This document shows positions 8,834 through 17,463 of a stretch of DNA of 64,000 bases, piece after piece. Location: the NCBI RefSeq assembly GCF_029213205.1, contig NZ_JARGNH010000001.1, positions 248,001 to 312,000 on the forward strand, read 5' to 3'. Below the pieces are notes generated by a model, which did no database searches, was not told where the DNA came from, and was given only the letters and a program-made list of their open reading frames with translations. How positions within the stretch are numbered: position 1 is the stretch's first letter; each line of letters begins with the position of its first letter. The stretch is from Pseudooceanicola sp. (lineage in GTDB: Bacteria > Pseudomonadota > Alphaproteobacteria > Rhodobacterales > Rhodobacteraceae). A program made the translations under genes and the position numbers.

Positions 8834-9832
8834 ATGTATGAAAACATCGAGCGCAAACTGCATGACATTGGCAATGGCCTTTTTGCCTGGGTGCAGGGCG
8901 ACGGATCATGGGGGTGGAGCAATTCCGGCCTGATCTGCGGCGACGACGACAAGGTGGTGATGGTCGACACCCTGTTCACCGGGCGGCTGACCCAGGACGT
9001 GCTCGACGCCTATCGCCGCGCGGTGCCTGCCGCCGATGTCATTGACGTGCTGATCAACAGCCATTCCAATGGCGATCACACCTATGGCAACCATCTGGTA
9101 GAGGGGGCGCGGATCATCGGCTCGACCGCCTGTCTGGAAGAGATGCAGGAACGTCCGGCCAGCCTGGTGAAAGAGGTGGTCGCAGCGCCCGAGAAATTCG
9201 GCACCTACGGCAAGTTCTTCAGCGAAACCATGGGTTCGCGCTTTGATTTTTCCGATGTCGGGCATCTGCCGCCGAACGAGACCTTTGACGGCACCATGGC
9301 GCTGACGGTCGGCGGCCGGCAGATCGAACTGACCGAGCTGGGACCGGCCCATACCCGCGGGGATATCGTGATCCATGTGCCCGATGCCCGCACCGTTTAT
9401 ACCGGCGATGTCGTGTTCCACGGTGGTCATCCGATCATCTGGGCCGGGCCGATCGGCAATTGGATTGCCGCCTGCGATTTCATCCTTGGCCTGGATATCG
9501 ACGTTGTGGTGCCCGGCCATGGCGCGATCTGCGGCAAGCCCGAGGTGCAGGCGCTGCGTGATTATCTGGTCAGCGTGCAGACCCAGGCAAGCAAGGCCTA
9601 TGCCGCCGGGCTGACCTGGACCGAAGCGGCCTGGGAGGTCGGTTATGCTGCGTTTGATTCCTGGCTTGACCGTGAGCGGGTGGTTGCCAATGTTGCCAAT
9701 GTCTACAAGGAGTTGAGTGGCGGCGCGGTCGACCCGACCCGCGAGGAGATCATGGCGCAGATGCTGCGCTATCGCCACGGTGCCGAATGCGCCCATGACG
9801 GCCCCTGTGCCTGCCACGCAAAGGCCCAGTGA
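8834..9832 (+). CDS. MBL-fold metallo-hydrolase
   Basis: A 332-residue metallo-beta-lactamase-fold enzyme. The metal motif reads HSNGDH (SHSNGDHTYGNH), with Asn where the usual HxHxDH has its second His. Downstream metal ligands appear as GPAHTRGD, VYTGDVVF and VPGHGA. Members hydrolyse esters, lactones, thioesters or sulfur compounds, so the substrate is open; a lactone or CoA thioester would fit the context. The C-terminus is rich in Cys and His (ECAHDGPCACHAK). The gene follows dctM by 12 bases and precedes the glutathione transferase gene by 1 base, in a six-gene apparent operon from dctP to the FAH-family gene. Confidence 0.88.
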   Translation: MYENIERKLHDIGNGLFAWVQGDGSWGWSNSGLICGDDDKVVMVDTLFTGRLTQDVLDAYRRAVPAADVIDVLINSHSNGDHTYGNHLVEGARIIGSTACLEEMQERPASLVKEVVAAPEKFGTYGKFFSETMGSRFDFSDVGHLPPNETFDGTMALTVGGRQIELTELGPAHTRGDIVIHVPDARTVYTGDVVFHGGHPIIWAGPIGNWIAACDFILGLDIDVVVPGHGAICGKPEVQALRDYLVSVQTQASKAYAAGLTWTEAAWEVGYAAFDSWLDRERVVANVANVYKELSGGAVDPTREEIMAQMLRYRHGAECAHDGPCACHAKAQ

Positions 9833-9833
9833 C

Positions 9834-10580
9834 ATGCTGGAGCTGTTGAACAACCCGATTTCCACCTGCTCGCAAAAAGTGCGGCTGACCCTGTTCGAAA
9901 AGGGTCTGGAGTTCACCGACACCCGCATTGATTTCCGCGCCAAGGAGCATCTGACCCCGGAATATCTGGCTCTCAATCCCGACGGGGTGGTGCCGACGCT
10001 GCTGCATGACGGCCAGCCGGTGCTCGATAGCTCGGTGATCATGGAATATCTCGACGAGGTGTTCCCCGAGGTGCCGCTGTCGCCGCCGACGCCGCTGGGC
10101 CGGGCGAAAATGCGCAAATGGCTGCGCTTCATCGAAGAGGTGCCGACGGCTGCGATCCGGATCCCGAGCTTCAATCAGGTGTTCATTCGCCATCGCCGCG
10201 ATCTGAGCGAGGCCGAGCTGGCCTCGGACACCGAAAAGCGCACCCTGCGGCGGACCTTTTATCAGGAAATGGGCCGACACGGGTTTTCCGAGGCGCGGCT
10301 GGATGAATCGCTTGAGCGCTTGCGCGAAACCGTGGCGCGGATGGATGCGGCGCTGGCCGACAACCGCTGGCTGACCGGTGAGGCGCTGACCCTGGCGGAT
10401 TTCTGCGTGGTGCCGACCATCGACCGGATGCGCGATCTGGGCCTCTCCGGCCTCTGGGACGAGCAGCAGAATTTCACCCGCTGGTGGGCCGCGATCGAGG
10501 CGCGCCCGGCCTTTGCAAGAACCTATGCGCAGGGCACGCGCGTGTCAGACATCTATCAGGATTTGAAGGAAACCGCATGA
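9834..10580 (+). CDS. Glutathione S-transferase family protein
   Basis: A 248-residue glutathione transferase with an N-terminal thioredoxin-like domain and a C-terminal helical domain. The active-site start reads NNPISTCSQKVR, where Ser10 or Cys12 could be the catalytic residue; PDGVVPTL holds the cis-Pro, and LDSSVIMEYL the gamma-glutamyl binding site. The extended C-terminal domain makes it longer than maleylpyruvate isomerases (about 210 residues) and similar in size to LigF-type beta-etherases and PcpC/LinD-type dehalogenases. A cleavage or isomerisation role in the pathway is therefore plausible, but the exact class is inferred from size and motif only. The stop overlaps the next start in ATGA. 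Confidence 0.87.
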   Translation: MLELLNNPISTCSQKVRLTLFEKGLEFTDTRIDFRAKEHLTPEYLALNPDGVVPTLLHDGQPVLDSSVIMEYLDEVFPEVPLSPPTPLGRAKMRKWLRFIEEVPTAAIRIPSFNQVFIRHRRDLSEAELASDTEKRTLRRTFYQEMGRHGFSEARLDESLERLRETVARMDAALADNRWLTGEALTLADFCVVPTIDRMRDLGLSGLWDEQQNFTRWWAAIEARPAFARTYAQGTRVSDIYQDLKETA

Positions 10581-11503
10581 AACTCGTAACATTTGAAAAG
10601 TCCGGCAAACAGGCCATCGGCATTCTTGAGGGCGACCAGATCGCGGTGCTTGAGGCCGGCGCGAACCCGGCCTTTGCCAGCATGCTGGCGCTGATCGAGG
10701 CCGGTGACGAAGGCCTGGCCGCCGCGCGCAAGGCCCAGGCCAGCGCCCCACGTGAACAGCTGAGCGCGGTGCGCCTGAAAGCGCCGGTGCCGGTGCCGGT
10801 GCATATGCGCGATTGCCTGGTGTTTGAAAAACACCTGCGTCAGGCCCGCGGCAACCGCTATCTCTGGGATCCAAAGGCGACCAAGATGGACCCGGCGGAT
10901 GTGAAGATGCCGCAGGTCTGGTATGACCAGCCGATCTATTACAAGGGCAACCGGTTTTCGGTCTCTGGTCCCGAGGACACGATCATCTGGCCCAAGGGTG
11001 AAACCCGGCTGGATTACGAGCTGGAGCTCGGCATGTTCGTCGGCAAGGGCGGCTGCGACATCCCCAAGGATCAGGCCAATGAGCATATCTTTGGCTTTAC
11101 CGTGTTCAACGATTTCTCGGCCCGTGATCACCAGATGCTGGAAGGGGCAGGCGGCCTCGGCCCGGCCAAGGGCAAGGATTTCCGCACCGGCAACGCCATG
11201 GGGCCCTGCCTGGTCACCCGTGACGAGATCGGCGATGGCTCTGGCCTGACGATGATCGCCCGGATCAATGGCGAGGAATGGTCGCGCGGCACCTCGTCGG
11301 ACATGAACCATTCCTTTGCCCGGATCATCGAACATGTCAGCCGCGACGAAAACCTTCAGGCCGGTGAATTCCTTGGCTCCGGTACGGTTGGCGGCGGCTG
11401 CGGGCTGGAGCTGGGCAAGTTCCTCAATCCCGGCGATGTGGTCGAGCTTGAGATCGAAGGAATTGGCATTCTGCGCAGTCACATTGCCTCAGAGCGGCGC
11501 TAG
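10577..11503 (+). CDS. Fumarylacetoacetate hydrolase family protein
   Basis: A 308-residue FAH-superfamily enzyme, the family of hydrolases, hydratases and decarboxylases that act on 2-oxo or acylpyruvate acids with a divalent metal. The catalytic core includes YELELGMFVG with the metal-binding Glu pair, FGFTVFNDFSARD with the conserved Asp, and GKDFRTGNAMGPCLVT. The family C-terminus (GSGTVGGGCGLELGKFLNPGD) is present. It overlaps the glutathione transferase gene. Glutathione-dependent isomerases and FAH hydrolases work together in gentisate and tyrosine catabolism, which supports a ring-cleavage or related keto-acid step, but no ring dioxygenase is encoded nearby. Confidence 0.9.
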   Translation: MKLVTFEKSGKQAIGILEGDQIAVLEAGANPAFASMLALIEAGDEGLAAARKAQASAPREQLSAVRLKAPVPVPVHMRDCLVFEKHLRQARGNRYLWDPKATKMDPADVKMPQVWYDQPIYYKGNRFSVSGPEDTIIWPKGETRLDYELELGMFVGKGGCDIPKDQANEHIFGFTVFNDFSARDHQMLEGAGGLGPAKGKDFRTGNAMGPCLVTRDEIGDGSGLTMIARINGEEWSRGTSSDMNHSFARIIEHVSRDENLQAGEFLGSGTVGGGCGLELGKFLNPGDVVELEIEGIGILRSHIASERR

Positions 11504-11650
11504 AACCGCGCCGATTGTCACCTTGGTGCTGGACGCATATCTGCATTTCCCCGACGGCCACTTGCCTACCGCTCGGAAAGGCGAAAATATGCACGTCGGG
11601 AGAATGGGCGGAATTAGAAACCGCCTAGCAAAATTTGAGAGGAGCAAGGC

Positions 11651-14122
11651 ATGGCCAAGGGCACTGTCGGACATTTGGCACATTTAAAGGTTTTGGACCT
11701 GACCGACCACAGGGGCGCCTTAGCAGGGCGGATCCTGGCGCAGCTTGGCGCCGATGTGGTGCAGGTCGAGCCGCTGAGCGGAACCGACAGCCGTTTGCAG
11801 CCGCCCTTTGATCCGGACGGAGATTCGCTCTATTGGGCGGCCTATGGCGCCGGGCGCCGGTCGATCGCGCTGGACATCAAGTCCGATGCCGACCGTGCCA
11901 CCTTTCACGATCTGGTGCGCCGCGCCGATATCCTGATCGAAACCGGCAATCCCTCCGAGGATGAACTGCTGGATTACGCCGAACTCGCGGCCCTGAACCC
12001 CGGACTGATTCACGCCGTCGTCACCCCCTTCGGCCTGGAAGGGCCCAAGGCGAAATATGCCGACAGCGAATTGACGGTCTGGGCCGCCGGCGGGCCGCTG
12101 CTGCCGGTCGCGGCGGTTGCCGACCGGCCCTATCGCATCTCGGTGCCGCAGGCCTATCACCATGCGACGATGGACGCGGTGCAGGGTGCTTTGATCGCTT
12201 ACTATGAGCGCAAGAAATCCGGACTTGGGCAAAAAGTTGTGGTTTCGGCACAGGCCTCGGCCAGCCAATCGACCCTGTCGACGACTCTTGCGGGACCGGT
12301 CGGCCATCCTAGATTCACCCTCAGAAAATCTGTCGCCAGCATGAAGAATCAGCCCGATCTCTCGGGCTCCGGCGCGCGCACCAACAAATCGAAATGGCAT
12401 GTGCAGGACGGCCTGGTCGAAATGCATCTGGCGATGGGACCGGCCACCGGGCGGTTTACCAACAGGCTGTTCGAATATCTGTCCGAACAGGGTGCCAAAG
12501 ATGTCGCCGAATTTGTCGAATGGGATTGGCCGACACTGCAAGATCGGATCGTCGCGGACGAAATCGACGAAGAGGATCTGGATCGCTGCCGCGACTGTAT
12601 CAGTACCTTCATGGCGCCGCTGAACAAGTTCGACGCGGTTGAGATCGCGTTGAAGGAAAAGGTACTGATGGCACCGATCTGCACGCTTGAGGATCAACTG
12701 CGCTCAAAACACCTGGAGGCGCGCGATTTCTTTGTCAAAGTGCCCTACAAGGGGCGCAGCCTGATTCAGCCTGGCCCCTTTGCCCGCTATATCGAAGGTG
12801 CCTATGCACCGCTGGGCGAGGCGCCAAAGATCGGTGCCGATGGTGATGCGATCCGCCGCGACTGGCTGGGCCAGGCTCCGGCGGTGTTCAGCGGCAGCGG
12901 TCAGAGCGAAAGCCCGCTGGCCGGGATCAAGGTGCTGGATCTGGCCTGGGTGGTCGCCGGTCCGATGATCGGTCGTAACCTGGCCGATTTCGGCGCCACG
13001 GTGGTGCGGGTCGAAAGCTCGAAACGGGTGGAAACCGCGCGGCTGCTGGGGCCATTCCCCGGTGGTGTGGTCGACAAGCTTCGCTCGGCTCAGTTCGAGA
13101 ATTGCAACACCGGCAAGCTGGGCCTGTCGCTGGACCTTGGCAGCGCCGAGGCGCGCGAGGTGCTGCTTGATCTTGTCGAATGGGCCGATGTGGTGGTCGA
13201 AAGCTTTGCGCCCGGGCAGATGAAACGCTGGGGCCTGAATTACGAAAAACTGGCTGAGCGCAATCCTTCGATCATCATGTTGTCGACCTCTCTGATGGGG
13301 CAGGTCGGGCCCTGGTCGAAACTGGCGGGCTTTGGCAATATCGGCAGCGCCATGTCGGGCTATCAGCAATTGGTCGGCCCTGAGGGCGACCTGCCGGTTG
13401 GCCCCTATGGTCCCTATACCGATTACGTCGGGCCGCGCTTTGGCCTGATCGCGCTTCTGGCGGCGCTGGATCACCGCGAAAAGACCGGGCAGGGCGGCTG
13501 GATGGACGTCGCCCAGGCCGAGACCGGGATGCAGGGTCTGGCCGATCGCTTTGCCGATTACGAGGTCAACGGCGTGGTCACCGAATGTGTCGGCAACCGC
13601 GATCCGCTGATCGCGCCGAACAATGTCTATGCCTGTATCAAGGACGGCTATGACGACCGCTGGGTGGCGATTTCCTGCCGCACCGATGAAGAGTGGCGCC
13701 GGTTGGCGGATGAGGTCGGCGGCGAGTTGGCGGCTGACACCAGCCTCAACACCCTCGCCGGGCGCAAGGCCAATGAGGACCGGATCGACGCGGCGCTCGA
13801 GGCCTGGTGCGCGACCCAACAGGCGATTGATGTCGAGAATCGCTTGCAGGCCAAGCATATCCCGGCGCATCTGGCCGCCTCGGCGGATGATTTTTATGTC
13901 GATCCGCAGATCGAGTCCTGGGGGCATTTCGTCAGTTTGCCGCGGGCAAATGGTGAAATCTCGGTGGTCGAAGGCTGTCACTGGAAACTGTCCCGCACCC
14001 CGGCGTCACCGCCGCGTTCAAGCCCGGATTACGGGCGCGACAACGATCAGGTGCTGCGTGAGATCTTGCACTATGACCAGGGCCGGATCGCTGATCTGGA
14101 CAAGATCGGCGCGCTGACCTGA
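11651..14122 (+). CDS. Tandem double-domain CaiB/BaiF CoA-transferase
   Basis: An 823-residue protein made of two consecutive CaiB-type domains (about residues 1-405 and 420-823), twice the normal family length. Both halves open with the family motif: VLDLTDHRGALAGRILAQLG in the first and VLDLAWVVAGPMIGRNLADF in the second. In the second half TDYVGPRFGLIALLAALDHR has an Asp where formyl-CoA transferase has its catalytic one. In the first half the corresponding stretch (QAYHHATMDAVQGALIAYY) has none at that place, so the first half may be structural. GAGAGGAGC precedes the ATG. It is 147 bases after the FAH-family gene, same strand, and is probably part of the same catabolic unit. Confidence 0.88.
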   Translation: MAKGTVGHLAHLKVLDLTDHRGALAGRILAQLGADVVQVEPLSGTDSRLQPPFDPDGDSLYWAAYGAGRRSIALDIKSDADRATFHDLVRRADILIETGNPSEDELLDYAELAALNPGLIHAVVTPFGLEGPKAKYADSELTVWAAGGPLLPVAAVADRPYRISVPQAYHHATMDAVQGALIAYYERKKSGLGQKVVVSAQASASQSTLSTTLAGPVGHPRFTLRKSVASMKNQPDLSGSGARTNKSKWHVQDGLVEMHLAMGPATGRFTNRLFEYLSEQGAKDVAEFVEWDWPTLQDRIVADEIDEEDLDRCRDCISTFMAPLNKFDAVEIALKEKVLMAPICTLEDQLRSKHLEARDFFVKVPYKGRSLIQPGPFARYIEGAYAPLGEAPKIGADGDAIRRDWLGQAPAVFSGSGQSESPLAGIKVLDLAWVVAGPMIGRNLADFGATVVRVESSKRVETARLLGPFPGGVVDKLRSAQFENCNTGKLGLSLDLGSAEAREVLLDLVEWADVVVESFAPGQMKRWGLNYEKLAERNPSIIMLSTSLMGQVGPWSKLAGFGNIGSAMSGYQQLVGPEGDLPVGPYGPYTDYVGPRFGLIALLAALDHREKTGQGGWMDVAQAETGMQGLADRFADYEVNGVVTECVGNRDPLIAPNNVYACIKDGYDDRWVAISCRTDEEWRRLADEVGGELAADTSLNTLAGRKANEDRIDAALEAWCATQQAIDVENRLQAKHIPAHLAASADDFYVDPQIESWGHFVSLPRANGEISVVEGCHWKLSRTPASPPRSSPDYGRDNDQVLREILHYDQGRIADLDKIGALT

Positions 14123-14162
14123 GGCGCGGCTGAACGGAAAGGCAAGGGCCGCGCCCTGCGGC

Positions 14163-16784
14163 TCAATCACCGCCGAGGCCGCGGCCCGCATCCGACCGAT
14201 ACGGGCGGCCCGGGGGCGTGACTGGGCGCTGCGCCGCCAGCGCCCGGCGGGTCTGTACCCAGACCGGTGCCAGTGACCGCAACCGCTGCTGCAGCGCCGC
14301 CGGCTCCATGGAGCCGGCGGTGGTTTCGAGGACGGTCAACGCTGCGTTCAAACGGCCTGCGCCCAACACCGCAGCGGACCCGGCCAGCCGGTGCAGGCTG
14401 GCGGCGGTTGCGGTCTGCATGCCGGTGACGTGATGACCGGACTCAGGGAACAGCCGGTCGCCTTCGTCGACAAACGTGGAGAGAAGCGCCTCGGCCTTGG
14501 CCGCGCCTGCGGCCCGGACCAGTGCCCGTATCCGGCTGGGATCCAGCAGATCGATGTCGGCTGAAAGATCACCACCCTCCGGCGCCGGGCGCATCGCCAA
14601 AGTCTCGCTTAACACCCGGCTGAGGTCGGCGCTGGTCAGTGGCTTCGCCGCCATCGCATCAATGCCCGCGTCGCGCAGAGCGGCGGCGATGTCTTCACCG
14701 ATATGGGCGGTCAACGCCACGATCCTAGTGTGACGGTTCTCTCCGGGTCCGGTGCGGATGCGCCGCGCGGCCTCGATCCCGTCCATCACCGGCATCGAGA
14801 TATCCATCAGGATCAGGTCAAACCGTTGTCGGCTGGCGAGCGCCACCGCCTCGGCGCCGTTCACGGCCTCATGCGGGTGGTGGCCGTGCCGTTCCAGCAT
14901 CCGCCGGGCGACGAACCGGTTGGCGGCGTTGTCTTCGACCAGCAGGATGTTCAGCTGCGCGACAGCAATGTGCAGCGGGGCCGGGTCGGACGGCGCCTGC
15001 AGGCCGCGCGCCGCGCTCTCGGTGTCAGTCTGGCGCTGCGGTTCGGTTCGTGGCAGGGGCAGCGTCACCCGGAACAGGCTGCCCTTGCCCTGGGTGCTTT
15101 CTGCCTCGACCTCGCCGCCCATGGCACGGGCCAATTGCCGGGCGATCCCAAGGCCGAGGCCGGTGCCCTGGATCTGGCGGTGCTGCGCCGCCTCGGTGCG
15201 CACGAAATCGTCAAAGATGCTGCCCAGTTCCGCCGGGTCGATTCCGATGCCGGTGTCAGCGACCCGGAGTTCGACCAGATCGCCATCGACCCGCTCGACC
15301 GTCAGGGTGATCCGGCCCATTTCGGTAAACTTGATCGCATTCGACACCAGGTTCAGCAGAATCTGGCGCAAGCGCTGCGCATCGCCGGTGACCCAACCAA
15401 TCTCTGCCCCGGTTTCCAGGGTCAATCGGTTGCCGCCGGCGCGGGCGTGGGGCCGTTCCGAGTCGATCACCGATTGCAGCAGCGCGGCGAGGTCGAAGGG
15501 GGCCGGATTCGCCGCTCCACTGCCCTCGATCCGGGTGATGTCGAGCACGTCATTCACCAGATCGAGCAGGATTTGCGCCGAATTGCGCAGAATTGGCAGC
15601 AGGCGCTGGTGAATCTCGGTCTGGTCGGTTTCGTCGTCGATCAGCTCGATCGTGCCGATGATGCCATTCAGCGGGGTGCGCATCTCGTGGCTGATCACCC
15701 CGAGGAACCTTGCTTTGACGCGTTCGCCGGCCAGGGCCCGGTCGCGCGAGATTTTCAGTTCTTCCTCGGCGGCGACCTGGTGCGAGATGTCGCGGATCAC
15801 GCAGACAATCACCTCGGCGCCCTCGCGGTCGGTGATGCCGAGCGACAGTTCGACCGGAAAGCAGGTGGCGTCGCGCCGTTTTCCGATCAGGCGATGGCCG
15901 GTCTTGTCGGCCAGCGCGGTGAGGGCGCGCAGATCTTCGGCCCGGACCGGGCGCGCCCCGGCGGCGCAGCTCTGGCTCAGGATCGTGCTGATGCGCGCGC
16001 CGGTGAGCACGGTTTCGAACATGGTTTCGGCGGCCGCATTTGCGGTTTCGATCCGGCCGTGCCGGTCAAGGACCAGGATCGCATCGCGCGAGGTCGCGAC
16101 GATGGTTGCCAGCCGCGCCGAGGTGCGCTGGATTTCACCGGCGCGGCGCTGATTGCTGGTGGCCAATTGCCGAAAGATCACCACGAACAGGCTGAGCGCG
16201 CCGATCAGCACCAGGCTGGCGATGGCCAGCCGAAACAGCACCCGCGCCACATCGGCGCGGGCCGCGTCGGAATGTTCGACCAGAATTTGATTGCCCAGCG
16301 TCAGGATCGCCCGGATCTCCTGACGCATCTTGTCGACCTCAGCTTTGATCGGTGTCAGCGCGGCACGCAGATCGGCGTCGTTGCCATCGATCAGCGGTGC
16401 CAGCCCGATGATCGTCTGCGCCGCCTGTTCAAAGCGCCCCTGCATCGCCGGGGCGGTCATCGCGGGATGATAGATCGGGCTGTTGGCCAGGGTGTCCAGG
16501 CGGCTGTAGAGGATGTCATAGCGTTTGCGCAGACCGCTCAGATCCGGGCTGGCCGCCGGCTGCGTCGCCAGATTCAACACCATGCTGAATTCGAGGAATT
16601 CCACCTCAAGCTGCGACAGGGTCCATTGCATGTTATCGGCGGGGGAGGAGGCGAGCTCGTCCAGCTTGCGACGCACATCGGTCAGCAGAAGGCCGATGAC
16701 GACGCTGAGCAATGCCAGAGCGGCGAGCGCCAGCATGCGCAGCGGCCGGGCGTCGAGCCCTGTCGTCTTGCCATCCTTAGGCAT
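14163..16784 (-). CDS. Hybrid sensor histidine kinase with PAS, REC and HPt
   Basis: An 873-residue membrane kinase of the ArcB/BarA layout. Order: transmembrane helix (about 17-36), periplasmic helical sensor of roughly 150 residues, second helix (about 183-207), PAS domain, HisKA with phospho-acceptor SHEMRTPLNG, HATPase with NLVSNAIKF and GTGLGLGIA boxes, a receiver domain with phospho-Asp in LILMDISMPVMDG, and a C-terminal HPt domain with HRLAGSA. It should relay phosphate His-Asp-His and then to a separate regulator. I chose the ATG at 16784 because GGGAG lies about 8 bases upstream; the frame could open 30 bases earlier. It lies 53 bases after a small exported Moco-fold gene and near a divergent LuxR-type regulator, the likely final receiver. 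Confidence 0.92.
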   Translation of the reverse strand: MPKDGKTTGLDARPLRMLALAALALLSVVIGLLLTDVRRKLDELASSPADNMQWTLSQLEVEFLEFSMVLNLATQPAASPDLSGLRKRYDILYSRLDTLANSPIYHPAMTAPAMQGRFEQAAQTIIGLAPLIDGNDADLRAALTPIKAEVDKMRQEIRAILTLGNQILVEHSDAARADVARVLFRLAIASLVLIGALSLFVVIFRQLATSNQRRAGEIQRTSARLATIVATSRDAILVLDRHGRIETANAAAETMFETVLTGARISTILSQSCAAGARPVRAEDLRALTALADKTGHRLIGKRRDATCFPVELSLGITDREGAEVIVCVIRDISHQVAAEEELKISRDRALAGERVKARFLGVISHEMRTPLNGIIGTIELIDDETDQTEIHQRLLPILRNSAQILLDLVNDVLDITRIEGSGAANPAPFDLAALLQSVIDSERPHARAGGNRLTLETGAEIGWVTGDAQRLRQILLNLVSNAIKFTEMGRITLTVERVDGDLVELRVADTGIGIDPAELGSIFDDFVRTEAAQHRQIQGTGLGLGIARQLARAMGGEVEAESTQGKGSLFRVTLPLPRTEPQRQTDTESAARGLQAPSDPAPLHIAVAQLNILLVEDNAANRFVARRMLERHGHHPHEAVNGAEAVALASRQRFDLILMDISMPVMDGIEAARRIRTGPGENRHTRIVALTAHIGEDIAAALRDAGIDAMAAKPLTSADLSRVLSETLAMRPAPEGGDLSADIDLLDPSRIRALVRAAGAAKAEALLSTFVDEGDRLFPESGHHVTGMQTATAASLHRLAGSAAVLGAGRLNAALTVLETTAGSMEPAALQQRLRSLAPVWVQTRRALAAQRPVTPPGRPYRSDAGRGLGGD

Positions 16785-16837
16785 TGGGCCACTCCCTTGA
16801 CGGGTTCGGCGCATCCCGCGACGGCCCGGTGTCGAGG

Positions 16838-17326
16838 TTAGTCGGCAAACAGGATCCGGTCCAGTTGCCAGATCGAATTGGCGTAACTCACCTCGGTCCG
16901 GAACATCGGGTCGGAATCGTAATCATAGACCAGCCAGAGCGGCCCCTTTTCGCGCAGTGACATCGGCTTGCCATTGCGGCTTGTCGCCAGCAGAGCGGCG
17001 TCGACCTGCAGCCCGGCGGCGTCGCGCTGCACTCGATAGCCATTGGCGGCAACCAGGGTGATCTGCCTGCCCTTCAGGCCCAGCGCTGCCATCAGCGTCG
17101 CCAGCCGTACCCCCCGAAACGCCTGCGCGCCGTCGGTCCAGATGGTGGTGGTGTTGAAACTCTCCTGCGGCAATTTTTCCAGCGCGGCGCGGTCCAGCGC
17201 GATTTCCTCGCCAGTGCGGTTCACCACCACCAGCAGCACCGGCCCGATCGGGGCGGGCAGGTCGGCACGGGCCGGTCCGAGCGCAAGCAGAGCGGCACAT
17301 CCGGCAATCAAGGCACGTCGTAACAT
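16838..17326 (-). CDS. Small exported molybdopterin-fold oxidoreductase-like protein
   Basis: A 162-residue protein with a clear signal peptide (MLRRALIAGCAALLALGPARA). The mature part resembles a minimal sulfite-oxidase-type molybdopterin-binding domain: a segment with TTIWTDGAQAFRGVRLATLM, then VAANGYRVQ and the C-terminal WLVYDYDS. It is much shorter than catalytic sulfite oxidases, and I do not see the conserved Cys that coordinates molybdenum, so it may bind a ligand rather than catalyse. It lies directly upstream of the hybrid kinase on the same strand, so it may be a periplasmic accessory or sensor for that kinase. The fold assignment is from motif resemblance and is moderate. Confidence 0.7.
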   Translation of the reverse strand: MLRRALIAGCAALLALGPARADLPAPIGPVLLVVVNRTGEEIALDRAALEKLPQESFNTTTIWTDGAQAFRGVRLATLMAALGLKGRQITLVAANGYRVQRDAAGLQVDAALLATSRNGKPMSLREKGPLWLVYDYDSDPMFRTEVSYANSIWQLDRILFAD

Positions 17327-17463
17327 TGCGGTATCCTTTGTGTCGGAGCGATTTTACATCGTGCAGTCTGATCAGGGAAACCTTTCCGCACCCTGAATTC
17401 GCGGAAAACAGCAGACAGATCGGCGGGGCTGGTGTAGCAGGACTCGAAAACAAGAGATTGATT

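Noticed and set aside
7385-8863. A 492-codon minus-strand frame opposite dctM
   Set aside because: It is rich in Gln, Asp and His as expected from the antisense of a hydrophobic protein, and has no similarity I can recognise.
14703-16841. A 712-codon open frame opposite the hybrid kinase
   Set aside because: The kinase frame has H, N, G, D and HPt motifs in order; the opposite frame has none.
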